From Mycolicibacterium setense (GTDB lineage Bacteria; Actinomycetota; Actinomycetes; Mycobacteriales; Mycobacteriaceae): DNA of 64,000 nt. A program made the position numbers and the translations under genes. A model generated the notes under the pieces. That model was not told the DNA's origin, ran no database searches, and was given only the letters and a program-made list of their open reading frames with translations. Numbering within the stretch: position 1 is the stretch's first letter; each line of letters starts with the position of its first letter. Shown here in pieces: positions 34,070-42,192 of the stretch. The stretch covers positions 124,001-188,000 of the forward strand of contig NZ_JTJW01000006.1 in the NCBI RefSeq assembly GCF_000805385.1, given 5' to 3'.

Positions 34070-35668
34070 ATGGCTTACGTGATCACGCAGAACTGCTGCA
34101 AGGACGCCAGCTGTGTGCCGGTGTGTCCGGTGGACTGCATCCGTCCGGCTGAGGGCGGACTGGATTCGGCGTCGGCAGAGATGCTCTACATCGATCCGGA
34201 CTCGTGCATCGACTGCGGCGCATGCTTCGAGGAGTGCCCAGTTGGCGCCATCCATTACGAAGAGGACCTGCCAAGTGAGATGCGGCGGTTCAAGGAACTC
34301 AACGCCGCATACTTCGAGCGCCATCCACTTGAGCCGGCGACTCTGCCCGCGCCCGCCTCGCGAGCCCGGGTCGAGGCGGGGTCCCTACGGGTGGCGATCG
34401 TCGGATCGGGGCCGGCGGCCTGCTATGCCGCGGCCGAGCTGATCGACGTCGACGGCGTGGAGGTCAATCTGTTCGAACGCCTGCCCACGCCGTTCGGCCT
34501 GATACGCGCCGGCGTGGCCCCTGACCACCAGCACACCAAGTCGGTGGTCGACATCTTCGAGCGGGCGTTCATCAACCCGCGGTTCGCCAGCCATTTCAAT
34601 GTCGAGGTCGGCCGCACCATCAACCATGACGAGCTGCTGGCCCATCACCACGCGGTGATCTATGCGGTGGGTGCGGCCACCAGCCGGCGACTGGGAATCG
34701 ACGGCGAGGATCTCATCGGGCACCACGCGGCCGCTGAGTTCGTCGGTTGGTACAACGGCCATCCCGACCATGCCGCGCATCAGTTCGACCTGTCGGCCGA
34801 GCGGGCGGTCATCGTCGGCAACGGCAACGTTGCACTCGATGTCGCCCGGGTGTTGTTGATGGACCGGGATGCGCTGGCGGCCACCGATATCGCCGAGCAC
34901 ACCCTGGATGCCTTGGCCGACAGCGCGATCCGGGAAGTGGTGATCCTGGCCCGGCGAGGTATCGCTGACGCCGCGTTCTCGGCGGGGGAATTCCTGGCGT
35001 TGGGGCACCTCGACGGTGTCGACGTCATCGTGGACGCTCACGACCTTCCCGCCGACGACGACCACGACGACATCGAAACCTCGTTCAAACTCGCCATTGC
35101 CCGCGAGTATTCCCAGCGCATCCCGACCCCTGGAAACAAGCGCGTGGTGTTCCGCTGCGGCGCCACCCCGGTCGCCATCCGTGGCACCGATCGTGCCGAA
35201 GGGTTGGAGGTCCGCGGCGACAGCGGTACGGAGATGATCGAGACGTCCCTGATCCTGCGGTCGATCGGCTACCGCGGCCTGCCCATTCAAGGACTGCCCT
35301 ACGACGAGGACTCCGGGACGGTGCCCAACGAGTCGGGCCGCGTCGTCGACGGTGCACCGGTGCGCGGCACCTATGTGACCGGATGGATCAAACGCGGACC
35401 GCGTGGGGTGATCGGAACGAACCGGCTGTGCGCCGAGCAGACCGTGGCCCAGCTGTGGGCGGATTTCGACGCCGGCCTGCTGACCCGTGACGTCGCGGGC
35501 CGTGAATCGCTCGATGCCCTGTTGGCGGCGCGGGGAGCACAAGCCGTCGGGTGGTCGGGCTGGCGTGCGATCGACGCCGCCGAACGTGACCGCGGGGTCC
35601 AGGCTGCGCGGCCCCGGGTGAAGTTCGTTTCGATCGAGGAGATGCTCAGCGCGGGCCGGCGCGGCTGA
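34070..35668 (+). CDS. fprB: Ferredoxin / ferredoxin-NADP reductase fusion
   Basis: A 532-residue fusion. Residues 1-65 are a seven-iron-type ferredoxin (C9/C10, C15, C19-P, then C46-x2-C49-x2-C52-x3-C56-P). From about residue 105 an adrenodoxin-reductase-type flavoprotein follows (RVAIVGSGPAACYAAAEL for FAD, AVIVGNGNVALDVARVLL for NADP, TGWIKRGPRGVIGTN near the end). This is the FprB architecture of mycobacteria, passing electrons between NADPH and ferredoxins, for example to P450s. AAGGGGAGG precedes the ATG. The last 23 bp overlap the convergent transporter gene. Confidence 0.9.
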   Translation: MAYVITQNCCKDASCVPVCPVDCIRPAEGGLDSASAEMLYIDPDSCIDCGACFEECPVGAIHYEEDLPSEMRRFKELNAAYFERHPLEPATLPAPASRARVEAGSLRVAIVGSGPAACYAAAELIDVDGVEVNLFERLPTPFGLIRAGVAPDHQHTKSVVDIFERAFINPRFASHFNVEVGRTINHDELLAHHHAVIYAVGAATSRRLGIDGEDLIGHHAAAEFVGWYNGHPDHAAHQFDLSAERAVIVGNGNVALDVARVLLMDRDALAATDIAEHTLDALADSAIREVVILARRGIADAAFSAGEFLALGHLDGVDVIVDAHDLPADDDHDDIETSFKLAIAREYSQRIPTPGNKRVVFRCGATPVAIRGTDRAEGLEVRGDSGTEMIETSLILRSIGYRGLPIQGLPYDEDSGTVPNESGRVVDGAPVRGTYVTGWIKRGPRGVIGTNRLCAEQTVAQLWADFDAGLLTRDVAGRESLDALLAARGAQAVGWSGWRAIDAAERDRGVQAARPRVKFVSIEEMLSAGRRG

Positions 35669-36548
35669 CTTCTTCGGGGTCGATCTCCGGATCGGCTTCG
35701 CGGGGCGTGCGGGTGGCCAGGACCGATCCGGCGAGGATCAACGCGAGCCCGGCGGCGTTGTACACGGTCAGCGGCTCGCCGAGCACGATGACTCCGGCGG
35801 CCAGAGCGACGGCCGGGTTGATGTAGGTGAACACCAGCGCCCGCGCGCCTCCGACTTCGCGGATCAGCGCGAAGAACACCACGAAGGCCAGCGCGGTGCA
35901 GATCACGGCGAGTGCGGCCAGGGCGATGAGCACGCGCCGAGACGGCATCTGGTCGGGCCAGGTCATCAACGCCGGTGTGGTGTAGATCAGCGCCGCTATG
36001 GTCAGACACGCCGCGGTCAGCGGAAGCGTGGGCACCTCACCCAGATAACGAGCGGCGATCAGCGGAGCGATGGCGTAACAGGTTGCCACCAAAAGCACTT
36101 CGGCGATCGGCCAGCCGTGCCCACCGGCCAGCCCGGGTCCGGCGAGCACAGCAACCCCGGCCAGACCCACCCCAAGTCCAGCGATTCGTTTGGCGCCCAA
36201 CCGTTCTCCGCCGGTGAGCCGGTCGAGCACCGCGGCGATGATCGGGGCGGTGGCGATCAGCAGGCCCGTCAGCGAGCTGCTCAGGTGGCGTTCGGCATCG
36301 GAGAGCAGGTACCACGCCGCGATGATCTCGAAGAACGCGAACGCCAGCACGGGTCGCCAATGCCGCAGCACCGGTGCCCACGCGGCGCGCGACATCACCA
36401 ACGGCAACAGCACGGCTGCGCCGACGGCCGTGCGGGCCAGGACCAGAACGGGTACCGAGACGCCGTCGACGGCGATCTTGATCAGTAGGTACGGGATGCC
36501 CCAGATGATGCTCATGGCGCCCAGCAGCAGCCAGCCCCGCACACTCAC
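35646..36548 (-). CDS. DMT-superfamily (EamA) transporter
   Basis: A 300-residue integral membrane protein with two EamA repeats and about ten hydrophobic helices, starting MSVRGWLLLGAMSIIWGIPY. The second repeat includes RYLGEVPTLPLTAACLTIAA and YINPAVALAAGVIVLGEPLT, the family signature. EamA transporters export metabolites or amino acids; the substrate is not predictable. It overlaps fprB tail-to-tail and stands apart from the next leftward operon. Confidence 0.85.
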   Translation of the reverse strand: MSVRGWLLLGAMSIIWGIPYLLIKIAVDGVSVPVLVLARTAVGAAVLLPLVMSRAAWAPVLRHWRPVLAFAFFEIIAAWYLLSDAERHLSSSLTGLLIATAPIIAAVLDRLTGGERLGAKRIAGLGVGLAGVAVLAGPGLAGGHGWPIAEVLLVATCYAIAPLIAARYLGEVPTLPLTAACLTIAALIYTTPALMTWPDQMPSRRVLIALAALAVICTALAFVVFFALIREVGGARALVFTYINPAVALAAGVIVLGEPLTVYNAAGLALILAGSVLATRTPREADPEIDPEEVSRAGPR

Positions 36549-36578
36549 CCGATCCAGATTACGGCGCCGGGGTGCCGG

Positions 36579-36596
36579 CGGAGGCGTCCGCCTCCG
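36579..36596. terminator. Possible GC-rich hairpin between operons
   Basis: CGGAGGC, loop GTCC, GCCTCCG: 7-bp perfect arms in the 90-bp gap after the leftward acyl-CoA dehydrogenase gene. There is no T-tract, as is common for putative mycobacterial terminators, so the call is weak. Confidence 0.35.
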
Positions 36597-36638
36597 GCAA
36601 CGCCGACTGGCCTGGGTGCGACTCCGCGGCCGCAGCCC

Positions 36639-37778
36639 TCAGCCCCGGGTCAGCTCCGCGTAGCGGGCGACGTGGTAATCGGTTGAGCCGAACTCGAACT
36701 GGACCGCTGTCAACCGCTTGAAGTAGTGACCGATCGCCAGTTCCTCGGTCATACCCATGCCACCGTGCAGCTGCACCGCGTTCTGCCCGACGAAGCGTGC
36801 GGCACGTCCGATGGTGGCCTTGGCCGCCGATACCGCCTTGGCCCGTTGCGCGGGATCGGCATCGAGGTTGAGCACCGCGAGATAGACCGCCGCCGAAGCC
36901 TGTTCGACTTCCATGTGCATGTCGACCATCCGGTGCTGTAGCGCCTGGAAGCTGCCGATGGGCTGGCCGAACTGCTGGCGTTGCTTGCAGTATTCGACCG
37001 TGTCGGCCAGCACCTTGCGCATAGCGCCCACCGCCTCGGCGCCCACCGCCGCGGCTCCTTCGTCGCGAGCCAGTTCCAGCGACGGCCAGGCCCGGCCCTC
37101 GGCGCCCAGCAGCGCGCCGGCCGGTACCCGCACGTCGGAGAACGTCAGATCGGATGCCCTGCGGTCGTCCACCGTGCGGTAGTGATGGGCAGTGAATCCT
37201 GTTGTCACCGAGTCGATATCAACGAGAAACAGGGAGATCCCGTCGGTGTCGGCGCGTTCCCCCGAGGTACGCGCGGTCACCAGCAGGTGGGTGGCCAGCG
37301 GTGCGCTGACGGCCATCACCTTCGAGCCGTTGAGCACCCATTCGTCACCGTCGCGGCGTGCAGTGGTAGACACGTCGCGCCAGTTGTCTCCGGAACTCGG
37401 TTCGGTGGCCGCCAGCGCGACGATGGCCGAGCCCGCGACGATTTCCTCCAACAGGTCGGCGGCGGCGTCGCCGGACCGGTGCAGCAGGCCGCCGGCGATC
37501 ACCGCGGTGTCGACGAACGGCTCGATTACCAGGGCATAGCCCAACGCCTCGGCAATGACCATGGTTTCGACCGGGCCGCCACCGATGCCACCGGCCTCCT
37601 CGGGCAGCGTGGCACCCAGGATGCCCAGTTCGTCGGCGAAGCCGCGCCAGATCTCGGGCTGCCAGCCCGGGCCGGTCTTGGCCGCGGCACGGCTCGATGC
37701 CAGGTCGTATCGGCCGGCCAGGAACTTGGTCAGCCCGTCGCGCAACAGTTGCTGTTCGTTGGTCAGGTTGAAGTCCAT
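36639..37778 (-). CDS. Acyl-CoA dehydrogenase-like, beta-type partner
   Basis: A 379-residue FadE-family protein, MDFNLTNEQQLLRDGLTKFL. It has WVLNGSKVMAVSAPLATHL, the C-terminal VQLHGGMGMTEELAIGHYFK block and a tail LTAVQFEFGSTDYHV. The Y-E-G-T base motif is absent. Its start codon directly abuts the stop of the upstream alpha-type gene (zero gap). The pair fits the alpha2-beta2 organisation known from mycobacterial steroid-type acyl-CoA dehydrogenases. Confidence 0.86.
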   Translation of the reverse strand: MDFNLTNEQQLLRDGLTKFLAGRYDLASSRAAAKTGPGWQPEIWRGFADELGILGATLPEEAGGIGGGPVETMVIAEALGYALVIEPFVDTAVIAGGLLHRSGDAAADLLEEIVAGSAIVALAATEPSSGDNWRDVSTTARRDGDEWVLNGSKVMAVSAPLATHLLVTARTSGERADTDGISLFLVDIDSVTTGFTAHHYRTVDDRRASDLTFSDVRVPAGALLGAEGRAWPSLELARDEGAAAVGAEAVGAMRKVLADTVEYCKQRQQFGQPIGSFQALQHRMVDMHMEVEQASAAVYLAVLNLDADPAQRAKAVSAAKATIGRAARFVGQNAVQLHGGMGMTEELAIGHYFKRLTAVQFEFGSTDYHVARYAELTRG

Positions 37779-39011
37779 CTAGAGCCCCAGTTCTGCCTTG
37801 GCGAGGATGTTTCGCTGAATTTCGTTGCTACCGGCGTAGATCGAGCCGGCCCGGTCGTTGAAGTAGCGCAATGGGGCGACCGCCTGCCACGGCGCGCCGC
37901 TGTGATAGCCGTCGGCCGGCGGTTCGTATTCGGCCACCGGGCCGCCCGGGAACGTGGCATGCGGCTGGTAGGCGCGGGCCAGCGGACCCGCGGCCTCCAT
38001 GGACAGTTCGGTCAGCGTCTGGCTCAATTCGGTGCTCAGGATCTTGAGCATCGACGACGCCGTACCGGGATGGCCGCCTTCGGCAACCGCGGCCAGTACC
38101 TGGTACTCCAGGATCTCCAGCACGTCGGTGCGGATACGGGCGTCGGCGAGGCGGCGGCTGAAGGCCGCGTCGTCGATCAGCCGGCCACCGGCCGGTCCGG
38201 GCATTTCGGCGGCGACCGCTGCGATCTCGTCACCGAGCACCTGGAGGGCCGGCGCGTTGGCACCGCCGCCGCGCTCGAATTCGAGCAGGTATTTGGCCAC
38301 GGTCCAGCCATCGTCGATGGCGCCGATCACGTTCGATTTCGGCACCCGAACCTCGTCGAAGAAGACCTGGTTCTGCACCTCTTCGCCGGAAGTCATCACC
38401 AGCGGCCGGATTTCGATGCCGGGGGAGGTCATGTCGATCAGGACGAACGTGATGCCCTGCTGTTTCTTGGCGCCACGGGTCGTGCGCACCAGTGCGAACA
38501 TCCAGTTGGCTTCCTGGGCGTGGGTGGTCCAGATCTTGCTGCCGGTGCAGACGAGGTCGTCGCCATCTGACACAGCGGCCATCGACAGCGCGGCCAGATC
38601 CGACCCGGCCTCGGGCTCCGAGTAGCCCTGGCAGAAGAACACCTCGCCGGTCAGGATGCGGGGGAGGAAGTAGTCCTTCTGCTCCGGTGTGCCGAATTTG
38701 ATGATGGCGTGGGCCACCATGCGGATGCCCATGGGTGACAGTGACGGTGCGCCGGCCAGCGTGGACTCGCGGCTGAAGATGTAGTGCTGGGTAAGGCTCC
38801 AGTCGCAGCCGCCGTATTCCACCGGCCAGGCCGGAGCTGCCCAGCCACGTTCGTGGAGGATCTTCTGCCACGCCATGCTCGCGTCGTGGTCGGCGTAGAC
38901 GCTCGTCATCAGCCGGCCCGCACGCTGGATCTCGGGGGTCAGATTCTTGGCGAGAAAGTCGCGCACCTCGTCGCGGAACTCCTGGTCACTCGTCGACCAC
39001 TTCAGGTCCAT
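37779..39011 (-). CDS. Acyl-CoA dehydrogenase, alpha-type subunit
   Basis: A 410-residue FadE protein starting MDLKWSTSDQEFRDEVRDFL at 39011; ten extra in-frame residues are rejected. It has QGYSEPEAGSDLAALSMAAV, GSKIWTTHAQEANW, VRVPKSNVIG and the C-terminal FAD motif SIYAGSNEIQRNILAKAELG, with Ala (about residue 393) at the short-chain base position. Operon order alpha-beta and the absence of another gene suggest a self-contained dehydrogenase for one acyl-CoA class. Confidence 0.87.
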   Translation of the reverse strand: MDLKWSTSDQEFRDEVRDFLAKNLTPEIQRAGRLMTSVYADHDASMAWQKILHERGWAAPAWPVEYGGCDWSLTQHYIFSRESTLAGAPSLSPMGIRMVAHAIIKFGTPEQKDYFLPRILTGEVFFCQGYSEPEAGSDLAALSMAAVSDGDDLVCTGSKIWTTHAQEANWMFALVRTTRGAKKQQGITFVLIDMTSPGIEIRPLVMTSGEEVQNQVFFDEVRVPKSNVIGAIDDGWTVAKYLLEFERGGGANAPALQVLGDEIAAVAAEMPGPAGGRLIDDAAFSRRLADARIRTDVLEILEYQVLAAVAEGGHPGTASSMLKILSTELSQTLTELSMEAAGPLARAYQPHATFPGGPVAEYEPPADGYHSGAPWQAVAPLRYFNDRAGSIYAGSNEIQRNILAKAELGL

Positions 39012-39170
39012 GCCTGCCCCTGTCTGCCGGTGTTGCTCCACAGAGTAAACCTAGTTAGTCAAGTGGCGCAGGCCACCCCAGTCCTTCCCGTGGGTCGACG
39101 GATCGCCTTCCCCGCACGTTGCGCAGTGTTGGTGGCGCCGGCCCCGCGCCTGCAGGCGATAATCGACGAC

Positions 39171-39572
39171 GTGGAGCGTCGCCAGAGCGGTCAGGATCCC
39201 CAGTCGCCGATGGCACTGCTGCAGAACATTCCGGCCCTGGTGGTTCTGGAGCGGTTCCCGGTGCCGGTTCTGGCCATCGCCGAGGACGGAGCGATCCTCT
39301 TCGCCAACACCGCATTCGGCGAGATGATCGGACGCGACACCGATGCCGTCACGAACATGCAGTTTGCTGAGATGTTCCACTCGCTGCCTGCTGACGGGTC
39401 GGCCGTCTCGGTCATGCGGGCCAACGCGGGCCTGCTGGTCGACCTGGTCCACCGCGACGGTTCGATCGTGCGCGCGCGCATGAGCAAGTCGGCGCTGCTG
39501 CGCGGCGACGATCCAGTGGTGCTGGCCACGTTCCAGGACCTCACCGAGCGGCTGTGGGCCGAAGAGTTGTAG
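39171..39572 (+). CDS. Small PAS-domain sensor protein
   Basis: A single PAS domain of about 120 residues, FPVPVLAIAEDGAILFANTA to VVLATFQDLTERLWAEEL, with no effector domain. It may sense a ligand or redox state and signal by protein contact. The start is uncertain: in-frame GTG codons at 39126, 39132 and 39171 and an ATG at 39210 are all possible, and none has a strong ribosome-binding site. It is divergent from the dehydrogenase pair and convergent with the TetR genes. Confidence 0.7.
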   Translation: MERRQSGQDPQSPMALLQNIPALVVLERFPVPVLAIAEDGAILFANTAFGEMIGRDTDAVTNMQFAEMFHSLPADGSAVSVMRANAGLLVDLVHRDGSIVRARMSKSALLRGDDPVVLATFQDLTERLWAEEL

Positions 39573-39583
39573 GACCGGCCTAC

Positions 39584-40237
39584 CTAGCCCGCTGCTTGTG
39601 CCCGGCGCAACGATTCGCGGGCCAGGAACTCACGGAAGTAGTCCAGCGCTTCGACGCTGGCGATCGCGGGGAGCAGCAGATCCCATGTGCGGGCCACCCG
39701 TTGGCGGAGATCCGTTCCGGTCGCGTTTGCGCGCGAGAGAGCTTCGGCGCCCAGCATCGACCCGAGGATCACCTCGGCTGCGCTTGCGACGTCGAGGTTT
39801 TCGCGTAGATCGCCTTCATCGGCTGCCTGGGTCAACTGCTGGGCGAGCTCATCGAGCCAGCTCGCGTACACCCGGGTGGCGGCGGGATTGAAACCGCTGA
39901 ACGTCCGCAACAGCTGCATGCCGATCTGTGCCACCCTGTCCGAGCGGGTGAAGTCGGCCACCACGAACAACCCGTGGATGGTGTTCTCCAAAGCCGGCGC
40001 GGAAGATTCGGTGATGGTTCGGAACGCGGTCAGCATCGTGTTGCCGCCATCGGCGATGATCGCCTCGGCCAGTGATTCTTTCGAATCGAAGTGGTAGTAG
40101 AGCGCGCCCTTGGTCATCTCCGCTCGCGCGATGATGTCGCCGAGTCCGGTCGCCGGATAGCCGTGTTCGCTGAACAGGTCGACGGCGGCGGCGATGATTT
40201 TCTGCCGGGTCAGCTCGGATCGGGCCTGGCGTGCCAT
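39584..40237 (-). CDS. TetR-family regulator (ScbR-like), second of a tandem pair
   Basis: A 217-residue TetR protein, MARQARSELTRQKIIAAAVD, with the HTH GLGDIIARAEMTKGALYYHF, which is typical of the gamma-butyrolactone-receptor-like (ScbR) subgroup. Its start lies 1 bp beyond the stop of the preceding TetR gene, so the two are cotranscribed. A long in-frame upstream extension to 40528 is out-of-phase sequence of that neighbour. Confidence 0.83.
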   Translation of the reverse strand: MARQARSELTRQKIIAAAVDLFSEHGYPATGLGDIIARAEMTKGALYYHFDSKESLAEAIIADGGNTMLTAFRTITESSAPALENTIHGLFVVADFTRSDRVAQIGMQLLRTFSGFNPAATRVYASWLDELAQQLTQAADEGDLRENLDVASAAEVILGSMLGAEALSRANATGTDLRQRVARTWDLLLPAIASVEALDYFREFLARESLRRAQAAG

Positions 40238-40238
40238 T

Positions 40239-40949
40239 TCAGGTTCGCCCGGCCGCTGCGTCGGGCGCGGTGTCGGGGGAGTGGGGGCGCAGCGGCACCA
40301 CCTTCTTGACGCCCACCGCGGTGCGACGCCGGATGAACTGCTTGAGGTAGCCGAGCCGCTCCGGTTCGACGAACCCGGGTAGCGCCAGCCGCCAGCTGTG
40401 CTCGAGGTCGGTGAGAAAACGCGGGGGATCGTCGAGGTCACTGGTCTGGCGTACGCCGAGGTAGATCGACACCAACAATCGGGCGATCGCTTCCGGATCG
40501 CTGTCGGCGGTGAAATCTCCCTCACCAATGGCGCGTTTGGCGATACCGGCGAATCCCTGCACCCATTCCCCGAGGACGCGCGGTCCGAGGTCGTCGGTCC
40601 GGCCGATGGACTCGACCAGGTTCAGGCAGGCGCGCGCCATCGGGTCACCGATGTCCTCGGCGGCCACCAGGCACGAGAGGTCGATCAACGTCTCGGCGCC
40701 GGACAGGTTGCGGGCCAGGACGTCCTCGACCGACTTGTCCGCCCGCGCGGTGCGGTGCTCGACGATCGAGACCGCAAGCGCGTGCTTGGACCGGAAATGG
40801 AAGTACAGCGCACCCTTCGTGACGGTGGCATCGGCCAGGATGTCGTCGAGGCTGACCAGGCTGTAGGGCGTGTGGGCGAACTGTCGGGCCGCCGCCTGCA
40901 GGATCTGGAGACGGGTCAGCTCTGCTCGTCGGTCGAGCTGCTCAGTCAC
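40239..40949 (-). CDS. TetR-family regulator (ScbR-like), first of a tandem pair
   Basis: A 236-residue TetR protein, MTEQLDRRAELTRLQILQAA, with the HTH SLDDILADATVTKGALYFHF, similar to the next gene. The C-terminal 25 residues are Arg/Pro-rich. Two adjoining paralogues of this type could act as heterodimers or as a receptor/pseudo-receptor pair, as in Streptomyces butyrolactone systems. No ligand synthase of that type is in the window. Confidence 0.83.
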   Translation of the reverse strand: MTEQLDRRAELTRLQILQAAARQFAHTPYSLVSLDDILADATVTKGALYFHFRSKHALAVSIVEHRTARADKSVEDVLARNLSGAETLIDLSCLVAAEDIGDPMARACLNLVESIGRTDDLGPRVLGEWVQGFAGIAKRAIGEGDFTADSDPEAIARLLVSIYLGVRQTSDLDDPPRFLTDLEHSWRLALPGFVEPERLGYLKQFIRRRTAVGVKKVVPLRPHSPDTAPDAAAGRT

Positions 40950-41319
40950 CTCAGGGCCTTTCTGACTCTGACCGGCCGGCGCCGTGTCTTATTCGCCGTC
41001 GCCACCAGCAGACTCAAAGTCTTCACCGTACGTGCAGATCATTCTAAAGGTATGTATCGTGCTTAGCGTGATAACTCTTGGTTCGTCGCGGGATGCCCGC
41101 CCGGCGGCTCGCGCCGCTGCGGCACGGGGCACTGTGGCGAGCGCCACCATTTCTCGGTCGGTGGTTGCCAGGGGCTATCGTGGAAACGTTGCCATGGCCT
41201 GCACCGGCAATCCCCCTCGAATCCCGGTGCGGGCCGTGGCAACCCCAAAATTTCTTTGCCACCAAGAGGGTTCGATCTTGATGAGGTACCCGTTGGTGCA
41301 TCCGGAGTGTCGCTAGCCG
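40950..41319. other. 370-bp intergenic region with a candidate TetR operator
   Basis: No gene is convincing here. A 110-codon rightward frame (40984-41316) is Arg/Ala/Ser-rich with no domain, so I do not call it. The relatively AT-rich stretch 41037-41061, containing ATTCTAAAGGTATGTATCG, lies about 90 bp before the TetR pair. It is loosely reminiscent of autoregulatory elements bound by butyrolactone-receptor-type TetR proteins. Confidence 0.35.
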
Positions 41320-42192
41320 ATGTGGGATGAGGAAGTCGACGTCGTTTGCTGCGGTTCAGGCTTTGGGGCGCTGGCGGCGGCGGTCGCGGCAGCGGATGCC
41401 GGGCTCGACGTGTACATCGCCGGCCAGGGCAGCGCGACCACAGGTTCGGTGACTCCCGGCCCGGAGGCCCCGTGGTTGGGAAGCGGCATCGCCGATCCCG
41501 ACACCCGCGACTATCTCGATGCGTTGTCGGCCGATCTGAAACCGGTCACCGATGCCGAATATGACAGCGGGCTGACGGTCCGGCCGGTCAGTGACTGGAC
41601 TCCGGTTTCCGGACGCGGCCGGATCGCCCCGTTCTACGGCGCACGGCTTCAGGAGTGGGCGCAGGACTGCCTGACCTCTCCCTACGGGGTGCTCTACACC
41701 CGCTTGGCGGACCGGGGCACGACCTCGATGAAGACCCGCGCCGGCGAGGAGATCCAGGTCAAGGTGCTCGGAACGCTGGATGCGGACAACGCGGCCGGCA
41801 CCGCAGCGGTGGTCGGTGACTGGCTGTCGGCCCAGGTACTCGACCGGCAGATCCAGGCCCTGGACAACAGCACGCTGCAGAGCCTCGTTTTCGAGGAGGG
41901 CGAAATACTCGGTGTGGTGCTCGACACCGCCGACGGTCCACTGGCCCTCCGGGCCCGTCACGGCGTGGCGCTCTCGACCGAACCCCGGGTCGCCGGCCCG
42001 GCCGCGGACGGTCAGCTCATCGAGCCCGGCAAGCCCCTGCAGGTGGGCCTGGTCGGCTACAGCGCCAGCAGATTCGGCCGCGTCGAGCTGCTGGACCATC
42101 AGCCGGACACGACACGATCGGATTACTGCCATTCCGGGGGAGTGCAGGACGCACCGCGTGAGTCGTATCGATCACGTGCGCGGCGCGGCTGA
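41320..42192 (+). CDS. Short FAD-binding flavoprotein, possibly truncated
   Basis: A 290-residue protein with an N-terminal dinucleotide-binding motif, DVVCCGSGFGALAAAVAAAD, resembling fumarate reductase/3-ketosteroid dehydrogenase-type flavoproteins. Those are usually 450-560 residues and have a C-terminal capping/FAD domain with conserved Tyr and Gly-rich motifs; none is visible here. It may be a non-catalytic paralogue or a remnant. The last 21 bp overlap the convergent cyclic-di-GMP gene. Confidence 0.6.
   Translation: MWDEEVDVVCCGSGFGALAAAVAAADAGLDVYIAGQGSATTGSVTPGPEAPWLGSGIADPDTRDYLDALSADLKPVTDAEYDSGLTVRPVSDWTPVSGRGRIAPFYGARLQEWAQDCLTSPYGVLYTRLADRGTTSMKTRAGEEIQVKVLGTLDADNAAGTAAVVGDWLSAQVLDRQIQALDNSTLQSLVFEEGEILGVVLDTADGPLALRARHGVALSTEPRVAGPAADGQLIEPGKPLQVGLVGYSASRFGRVELLDHQPDTTRSDYCHSGGVQDAPRESYRSRARRG

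Noticed and set aside
40984..41316. 110-codon rightward frame in an intergenic gap
   Set aside because: It has low-complexity Arg/Ala/Ser composition, no domain and no ribosome-binding site; the region looks regulatory.
41320..42192. Calling the short flavoprotein a 3-ketosteroid dehydrogenase
   Set aside because: Only the generic N-terminal FAD motif is present; the length and the missing C-terminal motifs do not support the activity.
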